This document shows, in pieces, positions 35,901 to 47,601 of a DNA stretch of 64,000 bases. The DNA is from Phycomyces blakesleeanus NRRL 1555(-). Lineage: Eukaryota > Mucoromycota > Mucoromycetes > Mucorales > Phycomycetaceae. The notes beneath the pieces were generated by a model. It ran no database searches. It had not been told where the DNA came from and saw only the letters and a list, made by a program, of their open reading frames with translations. Where the stretch lies: positions 971,262 through 1,035,261 of the forward strand of contig NW_017265154.1 in NCBI RefSeq assembly GCF_001638985.1, given 5' to 3'. The first letter of the stretch is position 1; each line of letters begins with the position of its first letter. Made by a program: the position numbers and the translations under genes.

Positions 35901-36198
35901 GATACAGTTCCTTTTGGCTAGAAAGCTTTGGCTTTCTATGTCTTGGGAGCGAGCAGTCTTTGCTCAGACTAGTTTCCTTCTGGAATTCTTGTCCTCTCCC
36001 TCCTCCGTTTCTTTTGCCTCCTCCTCCTCCATTCCTTTTGCTTCCTCCTCCTCCGTCTCTTCTTCTTCACTCATCATTGAAGACATAAACTCCCCCGATG
36101 ATGGAAAAGCCAGTATCGCTTTTGTTGTGGAAGGTGATGATGATGACGACAATGATGATGACAACAATGATGATGATGATGCCAATGAAGACAAATAA
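32919..36198 (+). pseudogene. Broken KDZ-type (Kyakuja-Dileera-Zisupton) transposase gene
   Basis: DNA transposase of the KDZ group, which has an RNase H-like catalytic fold. The N-terminus is basic (KSTRAKRNKRRSPGSQ), followed by a cysteine cluster (CSCKK, then FCGCKTIPEQLVEMGILPAS). The core shows VAMDGNFSLKCERRK (first acidic residue), FHAGSG and FAASCARHESVIKLVDMETG, NVMYDVVCKLAKSL (second acidic residue), and YRDGFGLTDGECLKRLWSYL (the Glu region). Coiled C-terminal exons follow (35100-35312), then a last exon with VTKERTLREQGLKALDNAVG and an acidic Asp-rich tail to 36198. Defects: a probable one-base insertion near 33475 (GTTTGAG) and a TGA at 34082-34084. At least six exons. No terminal repeats were identified. 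Confidence 0.8.
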
Positions 36199-39193
36199 CA
36201 CAATAACGTATTTGAGTCTGAGACAGTATATGGTAAGTTACTCTATTATTGTAAAAAGTCTATTCAGTTTATTTGTTAGCATTTAAAGTTGATAACTAAG
36301 GTAAGTTTCTTTTCCCTAGAATAACACAAACTCCTACCCGTTTTTTTTTTCTTTTCTTCTTTTTTTTATTTTTTTTTAATAATAATAATAATAATTTTTT
36401 TCAAATCCGTAAAATGCTTTAATAGCTTTTACAGGTAAAAATATCATAAAATTATAGAGAAGCTGACAGCTTGATTTTTATTGTTTGAAGTATACTTCTT
36501 GTTTTCTACATTTAATCAAGAAGTAAAAAAAATTTCTATTTTAAATACATGTTTTATGTTTCAAGATTTTATTTTACTTATTTCTGTAATATATATATAT
36601 TGCTTATATCATTAGAGTCTATTAGTAATTAATTCCATAATACACATAACTACATACTTATTTTGAGATAATAAAATATCAAGTTTTTATGTAGTTTCAT
36701 TAGTATTTTGCATGATTTATATTTTATTTTATTCTTTCCAAAAGCAAGTAAATAGCATTTCTCATTCAGGAAGTTACAATGTTAAAAATGATCTTGTTTT
36801 ATTTGTATCTAACTGTTTAACTCTGTTTACATAAATAACATATGTTTCTTTTGCTATTTTATTTTATTTTACTTTAAAAAAATATAGTTGTATTTCGCAT
36901 AACATTAAGATATTTATAAAGAATAAATAGTATAAAACAATTCATTAAATATTCAAAACATTTCTTTTTTTTTGTAAAAAAAAATACAAAAAAATGCTTC
37001 AGACAAAAGTTGAACCTCGGTTGTTCCTATCATAGTCAAAAGCAACAACAAATAATCTATAGCAAAAGTTTTGAATAGAGTAGTTAAAATATAGCTTTAT
37101 AGTATTTTTTACTAAGCCACTTTTTCCACTCATTTTCACTATGAAACCACTCATTTTCACTGTAAGATGTTGGTATAGTCACATCCAAAGTCACATTTTC
37201 TCAATGTTAAGCCACAGCCTTCGTCCTTTTTGTATATTCTTTTCTCTTATTTACGTTTTTCTTTTTTTTTGCCTGGTATATTATTTTTTTATGTTTATTG
37301 TATGTTCTGATTGACATAATCAAAACCCTCTTCTTTCATTTTATTCTATTTACTTTTTCCCAGTACGTTTTTTGTTATAACTTCAATTGTTCTGAGTGAA
37401 ATTGATAACCTTTCTTCTTTTTATTTTACTCATTTGATATTTGTACCCCATCTTTTCCCCATCTTTTTTTTCATTTCTCTCCCTTCTGAACTCTGTTCTT
37501 TGAGTTATATTTTGTAATTACTTTATTCAAACCAATTTGTACTTTTAGCAATTTAATTTATGATAGATTTTACATTAGCTATTTACATAAAGGATGGTAG
37601 TTTTTTTAATTCGAAAAAGTAACATGATAGTCTTACTGCATTTCAGGATCACTGTTTGTCAAATAAAATAATTATACTTTTAATAATTCATATTTTCTCT
37701 TATTAATAAAATGTACTTTATTTTCTTTCAAAAAATAACAAGCTAAACATAATAGTTATTATTATTGTCATAAACCAATATTGTATATAACTAGTGTTTG
37801 TTATTACCAGCTTGTTTTTTTTTGAAGTAAGCATATTTAAAAGTATAAGATAAGAACTTTGTTCGCAGCTATCAGCTTTTGTAATATTTGGAAAGAATAG
37901 ATTAAGAAAGATCGGGGAGGGTGCTAGTTGCTTTCATAAAACTAGGCCAAAAATTGCAACATGAAGACTAAAGGCAAGGGTGGACAGAAAGAGTTGGTTA
38001 AATCAAAGATAAATAAATAAATATTGTTATTATTTAAATTGTTATATAAAGCTAGCAATGATATTTCTCTTGCAAGTAATAGACTACATTTATAAAATAT
38101 TAGAATTGAATAAATATATAATCAATAAGACAAGCCAATTAATTAATAAGTAATGTACGTAAAAACCAACTTATGAACTGGTAATATTTTGCCTTTAGCT
38201 TTTTATATAAAAATGTATTTTGTTTTACTTATTTAGTAATAATACTTGATGCTAAAAGAATTTCAATAAAACTCAAGACAAGCTGTATTAGTTTTATAGA
38301 ACTCGTACTTGCTAATATCTGTTCTTGATGAAGTGTAATTGATAAATAAATATTAAATACAATTTTTACAGAGTTGATTCCTTCACAAAATTGATAAGCA
38401 AAACTGGACTTTATTTAAGAAAGAAGATTTGTTATAAGCAAAGTTATAGCGTCAAAAATCATTAACATTATTGTTGAAGACATCAGTTAGTATAAGCATA
38501 TATTTTACTTCTCTATATTCTTTTTTGTTTTGTAATTATGAACTGTAGCTTTAGTTGTACCAAAAAAAAATCTTTAAAACAAATAATAAAAAAAACAGGT
38601 ATAGTGATACACTCAAAGTATGTATTTTAAATGATTTTTAAAGACATGCTTATCTTTTTGTTTTTTTTTAAAAGAGAAACCAGAAGAGACACGGTTCGTG
38701 AAGAGAAAAATACTTCTAAAGCATTGCAGCATACTATATATCTTTGTACTTCGATTCTGTTTATTGATCTTGACATTCAAACAAAATTGACAAGTCATTA
38801 TTTTTCATCTATAGTTTTTCTAGATTAAGACTTTTAGCTGTCTTTAACTGTTAGTCTATGATTGCAAGAAATTCATAACAAGATATATAATGTCATTCAG
38901 TCAAGTATTCAGTAAATGTTAAAATATGACAATAATGGTAAAGTAACGTTTTATTTATTATATAAAATACTTATAATCTGTATATATTATTAAAGTGGAT
39001 TAGAAAAGAAAAAATATATAAAGTCATTATTTTTTCTGTTTTGATAATTAAAAATATATAAATAAAAAACCAAGCCACAACAAATAGTAAAACCAAGAAT
39101 TTATTGTGCAACACTAGAAAGTCTTTAAATAAGATATATATAAGTTTAATAAGTCATAAATTATAGCAGATAGAGAGAAAAACAGATTCTTAT
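36199..39193. other. AT-rich region without genes
   Basis: About 3 kb of AT-rich sequence with many homopolymer runs and no supported coding frame. It may contain the right arm of the KDZ element, but I could not find inverted repeats that define it. Confidence 0.45.
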
Positions 39194-39727
39194 CACTGGA
39201 AAAACCGCCCTGATTAACAATGTGGCCAGGTTGGTAAACATATGTGTAGAAATAGTGATTTTTTTCAACTCAGTGTGTTTTTTGAAGTTCAGGTCAAAGA
39301 TGTAGTTTTAGTTGGTTTCATTGGCTAACAGAATTTTAGAATATCAGTCTGGTACGGAAGGCTAAATTCACATACAGAGACCTATCATAATTCTCATTCT
39401 ACCACCCCTTTTTTTTTATTCCTACTATTTTCTGGATTTACTCTCGCAATAATCTATTTATAAACTCATAGTAGAAAAATATATGTCTTTTACACACAAC
39501 AGGCATTCTTGAAAACATTTGAATAAAGACTATGAATTGATAATATCATAATTGTCATGTCTCTTTCTATGTTTAATAATATAGAAAAGAACTTGTTAGA
39601 AGAATTTAATTAAACAACCATAAAATATAATGCTTTTTTTTTACTATAAAGTCGGTGCAAATAAAGTATATTTTACGCTTGTTCCTCTTTTTATTTTCAA
39701 TAAATCACATCAAACAAAACACATAAA

Positions 39728-42700
39728 ATGCCTTCTATCCCCCACCGCCGTAATGTTGTCTGCCGTTGTGCTCCATGTAGCAGAAATTCACAGGGATACT
39801 CATTGGTGACAAGCAGAACCGCTGAGCGCCATATTAGAAAAGATGAGCTTGAGAGAATCGAGAGACTGGATATGGCTGAAAGATTGGCAAATAGTATGTT
39901 ATATTCAGGGTTTATTTTTCGATTACTGAGTAATAACTTCTTTATTTTTTTAATTTTAATGAAACACAGCTGTGCAAGAAGAACAAATGATGGACGTTGA
40001 TACCCAATGTAAGAAAAGAAAAGAAAAAAAAATATTTGAAAACCAGTAGAGACAATAAGCTAAACTAATCTATATTTGTATATATCCCGACCTGTCAATC
40101 TGAATCCATCAAAAAAATAGACGATCAGGCCAACTCACCTGATTCGAATGCCGCCACAATGGCTGACAATGTCTCGGTAGACGATGAGATCAGCGAGGTC
40201 AATGGCAATGACTCTGACATTGAAAGAGACATAAACTCTGACTCTGGCAGTGGTGAAGAAGAAGGTGTCGAGACAGACGTTGAAGAGTTTGTTAATGAAG
40301 GTCAGTCATAAATGATTTTGTTTTCTTAAAAACAGACCTAAAGAAAATTTGTTCTAATTTATTTTTGTTAATTTTAAATAGACCCATTTGATGCTCCTAA
40401 CATGCCTGAAAACCCTGTCCATCAGTTCATTGCTACCTTTGCCATTCTTTTTATCTCACGTTATGTTGTTAACAAAGGTGCCGCCGTATTGATTGAATTT
40501 ATCAATCAGTTACTCAAGATCTACGGCGAAGATTTCCAATTACCAACAAGTCTTATTGGCCTGCAAAGAATGACTGGTTTTTCCAATTACGCCAATGGTA
40601 TCAAGAAGTCTGTTGTATGTGAAGACTGCCACAAGGTTTACGAACAAGATGTGCCTCTCCCTACTCATTGCGACTTCAAAAAGCATGGTTCTCAATCAGC
40701 ATGCAATTGTGAATTGATGAAGGTTTCATCTTCTGGTGCCATGGTAGCCAAGCGATCATACGTCTACAACTCTATTCAGAGATCATTACAAGTTTTCTTT
40801 CTTCGTTCTGGGTTCAAGCAAAAAATCAGACAATGGAACAAAGAGCTTAAGGTCGTAGATACACTATGCGACGTCTATGATGGTGCTATGTGGAAGGAGC
40901 TAAAGGACCAAAGTGGCGTATTGTTTGTGGATGAACCTCGTTCATTGATGCTAACAATGAACATCGACTGGTTCCAGCCATTTGATGGCGTTACATATTC
41001 AACTGGAGCTATCTACCTTGCGATAAATAACTTGCCTCGTGAGGAAAGATTTAAGCCTGAAAATGTCATCCTTGTTGGTTTGATGCCTGGTCCTAAGGAG
41101 CCAAAGACCAAAGAGATCAACCACTATTTAAAGCCAATAGTCGATGAATTGCTGCAGTTGTTTACGGGGATAACCATCCCAACCTTTGAGTGCCCAGCCA
41201 GTGTTAATGTACGTGCCGCGTTACATATGGTTGCCTGTGACATCCCCACCGCCAGGAAGACCAGTGGATTCACCACCCACAACAGTACTTGTGCATGCCC
41301 CAGATGTGTGAGGCAGTTTACCAGGTTACCAAGCACCAATCAGGTCAACTTCAGTGGGTTCGACTATTCGACGTGGAAAATCCAAAGCGGTCTGGAAAAC
41401 AGGTTGCATGCTGAGGAGTGGAAGAGTGCCAGTATGCCCTCAGAAAGGCATCAGTTGGAAATCGAAAATGGTGTTCGATGGTCGCAGCTGCATCACCTTG
41501 GATACTTTGATCTAGTACGTGGAACGATCATCGATCCCATGCATAATTTATTCCTGGGGACACCAAAGAGAATGATGGAGCGGTGGATAAAAGAAGGACT
41601 GATAGACGATAGAAAGCTAGCTATGATGCAAACAATGGCAGAGACAATGGTGGTGCCAATGGATTATGTGGTGTTGAAATCGAAGATCGGAAAGGGCTTT
41701 CCATATATGAAAGCTGATGAATGAAAGTCCTGGGTGCCAGTGTATTCGCCTATCTTGTTGAAGGCCGTCCTGCCAATTGAAATGTTCATAAATTGGATCA
41801 GTTTTGTTGATGCCTGCCGCCAATTAGTAAAGCCAAGCATCACATTCTCTGACATTGACGACGGCCATAAATTTCTTCAAGAATTCTGTACTGAGTGCCA
41901 GCGTATTTACACTCCAACTATTCTAACCTGTAACATGCATTTACATCTCCATCTTCGCGAGACCATCCGTGATTTTGGACCAGTATATGGATATTGGCTC
42001 TTCAGGTTTGAGCGATATAATGGTCTGCTAAAGAACGTGAATACAAACAGAAAAGATTCCTTTGAGGTTACATACATGAATAGTTTCGTCCAAGATACAT
42101 TCAAAGGTGATTTCGTTCATGCTGCTCTCACATGCCCAAGCCAAGTACCGTTTCTTCCTCTTCTCGCCAAGCTTACTGCCACAGCTCAACCCTCCACTTC
42201 AAAAAATACAATAACTTTTCCCCAGCGCCCGTTCAGACTATCAGCCTTCATCCAAGCATACTCAAACCCTTCTCTTCCAGTCCTTGGCAATGAACCTCTT
42301 CCTCCATCCGCATTTCCTCTCCATATCGAACCCCCATCAGCAATGAGTGATGTCGACTATCCTCATTTGCTTGATTACTATAAAGTCGCATACTGCATGC
42401 CAAATCTTGAAGGTTACCAGCATCCCTCCTCTCCATTCTCCTTTGTCGACAACCAAATCATAAAGTTGAAATCAATCAATTTGCTTGGTCAGGTTTACAA
42501 AGGCTGCAAATATGCTTCTGGTCGCGGCTCATTTGTTCAATCTCTGTTCCTTGGAAGTCAAGGCAATAATTGGTTGGCATACACTGGCCAAATTCAGTAT
42601 CTGTTCTTGCACTCTTTCACTCCACCAGTAGACAACACAGAGCTCCAAACACGTGTCGTTTATCAAGATAAACACGTGTTTGCGTTTGTTAAGTGGTTCC

Positions 42701-42891
42701 AGATTGAGCATGACCGTTCAAGAGAGTTGGAAAGTGTTGACATCTGCAGTGCAGATTTTATTGCGTGTGATTTTGAATGCATCTTGCCAGTACATCGAAT
42801 ATCATCAGTTGTTGCAACATGTGATTATAAAACCAGCACAAATAATAAGAAAATACTTGTCAACGCTTTACCACACAAACAATACAATTAA
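39728..42891 (+). pseudogene. Tnp2-family (Transposase_21) transposase, one nonsense codon
   Basis: Transposase of the CACTA/EnSpm superfamily (fungal Plavaka-like). Exon 1 (from 39728) has MPSIPHRRNVVCRCAPCSRN, a small Cys-rich start; a Ser/Asp/Glu-rich linker exon ends at 40300; the main exon runs from 40382 to 42891 (VNEDPFDAPNMPENPVHQFI across the junction). The core has SLMLTMNIDWFQPFDGVTYS, VILVGLMPGPKEPKTKEINH, ACDIPTARKTSGFTTHNST with CACPRC, the family signature IIDPMHNLFLGTPKRMMERW and YGYWLFRFERYNGLLKN. TGA at 41722-41724 replaces a Trp that copy 2 keeps (ADEWKSW). Reading continues in the same frame to TAA at 42889-42891, so the gene is otherwise intact and only recently inactivated. 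Splice sites for the exon around 39968-40090 are unclear. Confidence 0.85.
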
Positions 42892-43028
42892 TATTTAATA
42901 CATTTCTTTTTTAATAAAAAATTTCAATACATAAGCTAATGTAGTCTTATTATATATGTTGCGAACAATACATATGTGTTAAGAAATTTTGAGAGTAAAA
43001 GAAAAAAATGACAAAAAATGAGTTTTAT

Positions 43029-44157
43029 TTATGACTCATATTTAAGAGCCCATTGAGGTAGAGCAGGATCTAAATCAATTGGGACTGTTGATTCCACTGT
43101 TCTACCATAAACTCTCTTAAGCAGTTGGCGGGAATTTGCACCCAATTGCTTAACAACAAACGAGTCAACCTCCGTAATGAATTTGTTAAGCTAAGTAATA
43201 AACATATATTAACATTCAGCCTGGCATCATTCAAAAAAGAAAACTGTTAGGTTTTACCTCGTCACTTCTCCAACTTGGGCGAGCAACACGAATCTCATTT
43301 CTTGGCTGAGAGGGGGACATATCATCGTCTGATTCGCCTTCAGACATGACCGACTTTTGGATCAGTCCAGAGCAGTTTCAACCCATCTTGAGATCAATGT
43401 CAGCCTTGTAAGCATCATAAGCAAGGCGACGGCGAGTGTAGTTCTAAAGGAAAAAGACAATACAATTAATATTCTAATTGTTATTATTTAGCATAAATTG
43501 AAAATATAGTTTACATCAGTTTCACGGCCAGATCTTCTTGAATTAGTATTCAAGGCTCGTCTTGTTTCTGGAAGTTCCCTTTGCTGGCGATGTTTACTAC
43601 AGAAGTTTGTATATATACACTTACGAAGGTCACGTGTCCTCATATCAGTGCCAGCAAACTTCTTTTCCAAGTAATACAAGAGTTGTTTGACTAACTCTCT
43701 ATTTGGAGAGCGATCAAAACGAACATCAACTGCCCACTTTGGTTTTATGGCGTTCGCTTGGATTTCTGCCTGGTCTCTTGATTTTAGCTTTGGGTTCCAC
43801 ATATAACCATGAATGTATCCCTATTATATTTTAATTAGCAACAAGATTGGCAAGTGTCTTTTGTATCTTTATACTTACAAATACAGCGTTAGTATCACTT
43901 GATTCGGTGATGGGAAGGGCAGCAGAAGTGGATGCAACACTAGTGGGCACATGCGCAGATGCTGGGAGGGCAGACAAGGCATCAATGCTATTAATGGCGG
44001 TTGAGTTACCGGTGATCACTACACCGATTCTTGTATCCATCAATGTGATTTTATCCTTCATGGCCTTCATCTCTTCTTTCATCGCATTCAAAGCTTGTAG
44101 CAACTGGACATCAGTGCTAGCAAGAGAAGGAGTGAGTCTGCGGTTGGGGGTAGGCAT
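43029..44157 (-). pseudogene. Accessory ORF of the CACTA-type element (copy 1), one nonsense codon
   Basis: Four exons on the minus strand (43879-44157, 43515-43820, 43258-43443, 43029-43190) join in frame to 310 codons. It starts MPTPNRRLTPSLASTDVQLL, followed by a coiled-coil-like ALNAMKEEMKAMKDKITLMD, an Ala/Ser/Thr-rich linker, GYIHGYMWNPKLKSRDQAE, a basic RDLRKCIYTNFCSKHRQQRE segment, then MSEGESDDDMSPSQ, RPSWRSDE and DLDPALPQWALKYES at the end. A TGA occurs in KMG*NCSGLIQK, where an Arg (CGA) is likely. It converges on the transposase gene and has a counterpart at the same place in copy 2. The function is unknown; DNA binding or transposase partnering is only inferred from co-location and basic charge. 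Confidence 0.75.
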
Positions 44158-44823
44158 TATCTGTAATACATTATAATATTTTCAATTGTTAATATTAGTT
44201 CTTTTTCTTTTTTATTCTCTTTTGTAAGAGACAATCCATCTATTTTGTTATGTAAATTACAATAAATTCGCAACGTAGATTTATTGAGATGATATAATCA
44301 AGAGTGAGTGACATTGAATTGCAAGTAGAAATATTAAGTATTTATAGGCGGTAGTGATGCTTCAGGAACACTTCAAAGACAACTTCTTGAAACACTGAGA
44401 TGCAAATCGGCCTTGATACATTTTTTGGCCTCAATTGATCACCTCTTTTCAGTTTTTTTTGCTATTGTTTATTGGATAAGCTTTTCAGTATTTTGTTTCA
44501 AACGCGGAAAAAAAATTTATGTCTTTTTCTTTCTTCTTTTCTGCTCCTTTCCTCTTTTCCAACGTTTGTCATTATTATATTAGTGGCTTTTTTTTTGGTA
44601 ACATACTTCTTTATTAAATACTTTTTTATAAACAATAAAAATTAATACATTCTTTTATTATCATAATAGATACTCGTTTGCTCTCATTTAAATGCATTCA
44701 TTTCACAATCGCTGTCCAGATTAACAAAGGTCAATATTATATTTTGCGAAATTGACATCTATAAAAATCCTTCTGACTTGTTTTTTTTATTACAGACTTG
44801 ATCATCAAGAATAACTGCTACAA

Positions 44824-45254
44824 ATGAATTTGGTTAAAAACATCAAGGTAGTATATATATATATTATTTTGACATGTATCTTACTAAAATGAAGTCTTAT
44901 TATAGATGAACACTGTTGATCCCGTCTTTGATTTCCCTTACATTATACAGCTGGAAATGACATTACATGGTAAGGATCACTACTTTATTTTTTATTTTAG
45001 CTATATTAATATTATAATGTGTTAACATAAAATATTATTATTTTTCACAAGAGTTCTATCAAGTGTTTACAAAGACAATCTATCTCTGTTAATATATATT
45101 CTTGCTACTGGTATGTAAATTATTTATTATTTTATTCGATTCACAAAAATTAATGTTTTTCGTTGTTTTTATAGTGAAAGATATCATAAGGAACGCTATG
45201 GATTATCAATATCAACATCTATTTTTTGCTCACTCTTTTCTAATATTTACAATG
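44824..45254 (+). other. Possible small multi-exon transcript in the right arm of copy 1
   Basis: Short open segments separated by clear splice-like signals: MNLVKNIK before GTAGT at about 44848; MNTVDPVFDFPYIIQLEMTL before GTAAGG at about 44971; EFYQVFTKTIYLC from about 45052; and ERYHKERYGLSISTSIFCSL before GTAAGT at about 45255. Copy 2 has a similar series at the same relative position. It could be a small gene, a spliced non-coding RNA or chance. Confidence 0.25.
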
Positions 45255-45998
45255 TAAGTATAAAAGTGTACACAAAATGTAAAAGCATACTACATTAAAT
45301 GTAGTACCCAGCACACAGCTAATAATTTTTCTATGCTTCTTAAAGACTGTTGTATTTCAACAAACAGTCTGCTTTCTTTTTATATTTTCAAGTATTTCTT
45401 TTCTGTAGATAATTATTCTATTCAAACAGTATCAAGCAGACCAGTAGAAGCAATAACGGATATCCAATAAATCAATACTATAAGATTGTTATAGTTCTAG
45501 AAACATTCTGTTCTTTCCAAATAAATACTATTATAAACTTTTACCAATAAAACAATTTCTGAAATTAAAATAAAAACGATTGAACTATACTATGGTTCAG
45601 AATCCAAAGAATTGCTCAAGTATTGAATTTAATTGGATATAAAATATAACGAAGAGGTGTAATGTTGAACTATACTACTGTGTCAAGATCGAAAATAAAT
45701 ATATTATCCACCTTTAAAGCTCCATATAAAACATATAAAAATAAAACCTTGGTTTCAAAAAACTCTTTTCAATATCCCAAGTCAGATCAACACACCGAAA
45801 GTGCTAAAGAACTATATCCCTGTCATTTTTATTTGACCCCCCACATGTGTGTAGCTGGTCATGGCACATGGTGCTAAGACGAACTTGTTACATGGTGATA
45901 TGTATCTGGACTCAATGTTAAACCTCGTCTTGACACCTGAGTAACTACGCCTTTACACATAGGTATGTCAGGTCATTTTTCCAGTGATATTGAGCTTG

Positions 45999-46241
45999 TT
46001 AGGCATATCCCTCTAAAGAATGGCAAAAAGAAATACGTCTTTTATCAAGGGAATCAATCAATAACTTCAGCTGAGATTCTGTCATATAGCTGAGTAAAAT
46101 AATTGGCATACCTGTTGGCCACCTAACAACTCTAATAGTGCCCTGAGCACTAGCAAGCTTTTTCCAAGGGAGAGTTTTTCTTACTTCTCCTGTTCTATCT
46201 AAAAAGATTTTAAATATAAGATACATAACAAGTATAGCCAA
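45999..46241 (-). pseudogene. Unrecognised gene fragment at the satellite border
   Basis: Minus-strand frame with protein-like composition: DRTGEVRKTLPWKKLASAQG, TIRVVRWPTGMPIILLS and SQLKLLIDSLDKRRISF. A splice acceptor (TTTTTAG) precedes the DRTGE part at about 46203, so it looks like a single internal or last exon stranded between copy 1 and the satellite spacer. I do not recognise it. Confidence 0.3.
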
Positions 46242-46495
46242 AAGTTATCAATTTTTTTCAGCAATTCAATTGTATTGTTTACGTAGATCATTTATGTGAG
46301 ATTATGCATGATTATGCATGTTATATAACAAGTATAGCCAAAATTGCCCAATTTTTTTAAGTAATGCATTTGTATTATTTACGTTATGTAAATATGCATA
46401 ATGACATATGTTACACAAACTTTATTTTTTATATTTTATATATATATTTATATATATTTATATATAAATATCTTAGATTATGCAATATTATATAA
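46235..46495. repeat. Truncated satellite spacer (right part only)
   Basis: It matches the last third of the roughly 1-kb spacers at 55079, 57811 and 61691: the AATTCAATTGTATTGTTTAC, GATTATGCATGATTATGCA and AACAAGTATAGCCAAAA motifs recur in order. The left part is missing. Confidence 0.75.
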
Positions 46496-47018
46496 GTTAA
46501 CAACAGCCAATTGACACTATATATAAATCAATTATAGATAATCTCATATATATATAAGTTAATTATGATTGATTAGCTTGTATATATAATATAATTATAG
46601 TCAATCTTATATATATAAGCTGATGACAGCCGATCTGGCATATATACAAACTATTGACAGCATATCTCATATATGTATAACCTGATGACAGGCAATCTAA
46701 TAAATATATAAGCTGATAACAGTCAATCTGGTATATATATAAGTTGTTAACTGTCAATTGGGTATATATATAAGTTGTTGACCACCAAGCAGATATATAT
46801 ATAAGTTGTTGATTACTAATCTGATATATATATAAGTTGTTGACTGCTGATCTGGTATATATATAAGCTGTTGATCACCAATCTAGTATATATATAAGCT
46901 GTTGCCCACCAATTAGGTATATATATAAGCTGATGACAGAGGATGTACACTATATATAAACATATGATATCCAATCTGATATATATATAAGTAGATCACA
47001 GCCAATCTGATATATATA
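46496..47018. repeat. 31-bp satellite block S1 (left of copy 2)
   Basis: Degenerate tandem units of about 31 bp, each with a TATATATA core followed by AAGCTG or AAGTTG and a CAATCTG/CCAATC part. The block ends in ...GATATATATA, directly at the left end of CACTA copy 2, and resumes at 54859. Confidence 0.85.
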
Positions 47019-47045
47019 CACTGGAAAAATAGGGTAATTTCATCC
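47019..47045 (+). repeat. Left terminal inverted repeat of copy 2
   Basis: It starts CACTGG and continues to GGTAATTTCATC. It pairs with 54832-54858. Confidence 0.9.
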
Positions 47046-47601
47046 ATGACATAGAGTACTATTATTTGTGGAGTGGTAGCTTAAATTTCCATCACTTTTG
47101 TCTTTTTTATTTTCGATGGCGATGATAATGCTCGGTCTGTTTTATTGGATAAAAAAAATGAGCTAACTCTTTTTTGTAAAAAATGTCTGCGAGATTTCTT
47201 TTTGGGACTTGTAGCCATGTCGCAGAGTCAATAGTTGTAGGGAACTTAAACCAAATGATATCTTTTGAGTGAGGTAATAAAGCTTTTTATTGTTGTAATA
47301 TTTATTTATAAGTATGATGAGATTAATGGTTGTGATATTACTACAAATATTTTTGTTGTATATGCTCTACAGCTAATAAAATGTACATGACAACATGTTT
47401 TAACAAAAGTGTATATTATTGTATTTTAGAATGAGGCAACCAATTACTGTTTAGAGAACTGCTCATTTTAACAACCGGAATAAACTATGTCATTTTGAAA
47501 GCTGGTATAATTTGGAAAGATATATATTAAATTGTGTTCCTGAACAATTCTCTATTCTTGTCAATTCTAAAGACTTAAAAAATAAAACATACACACACAA
47601 T

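Larger units (their letters stand above)
39194..45986. mobile_element. CACTA-type element, copy 1, about 6.8 kb
   Basis: The left end starts CACTGGAAAAA (39194) and the right end finishes TTTTTCCAGTG (45986), an 11-bp inverted repeat that then diverges, with a shared CCTGA motif just inside. It contains a plus-strand Tnp2-type transposase gene and a convergent minus-strand accessory gene, the same layout as copy 2. The flanks are TAT and ATA, so a clean 3-bp duplication is not seen; the left border is therefore less certain than in copy 2. Confidence 0.6.

Noticed and set aside
35964..36203. Minus-strand Ser/Glu-rich ORF
   Set aside because: Antisense of the low-complexity acidic tail of the KDZ gene.
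43847..44176. 109-aa plus-strand ORF
   Set aside because: Shadow of exon 1 of the minus-strand accessory gene, which has a coherent four-exon model.
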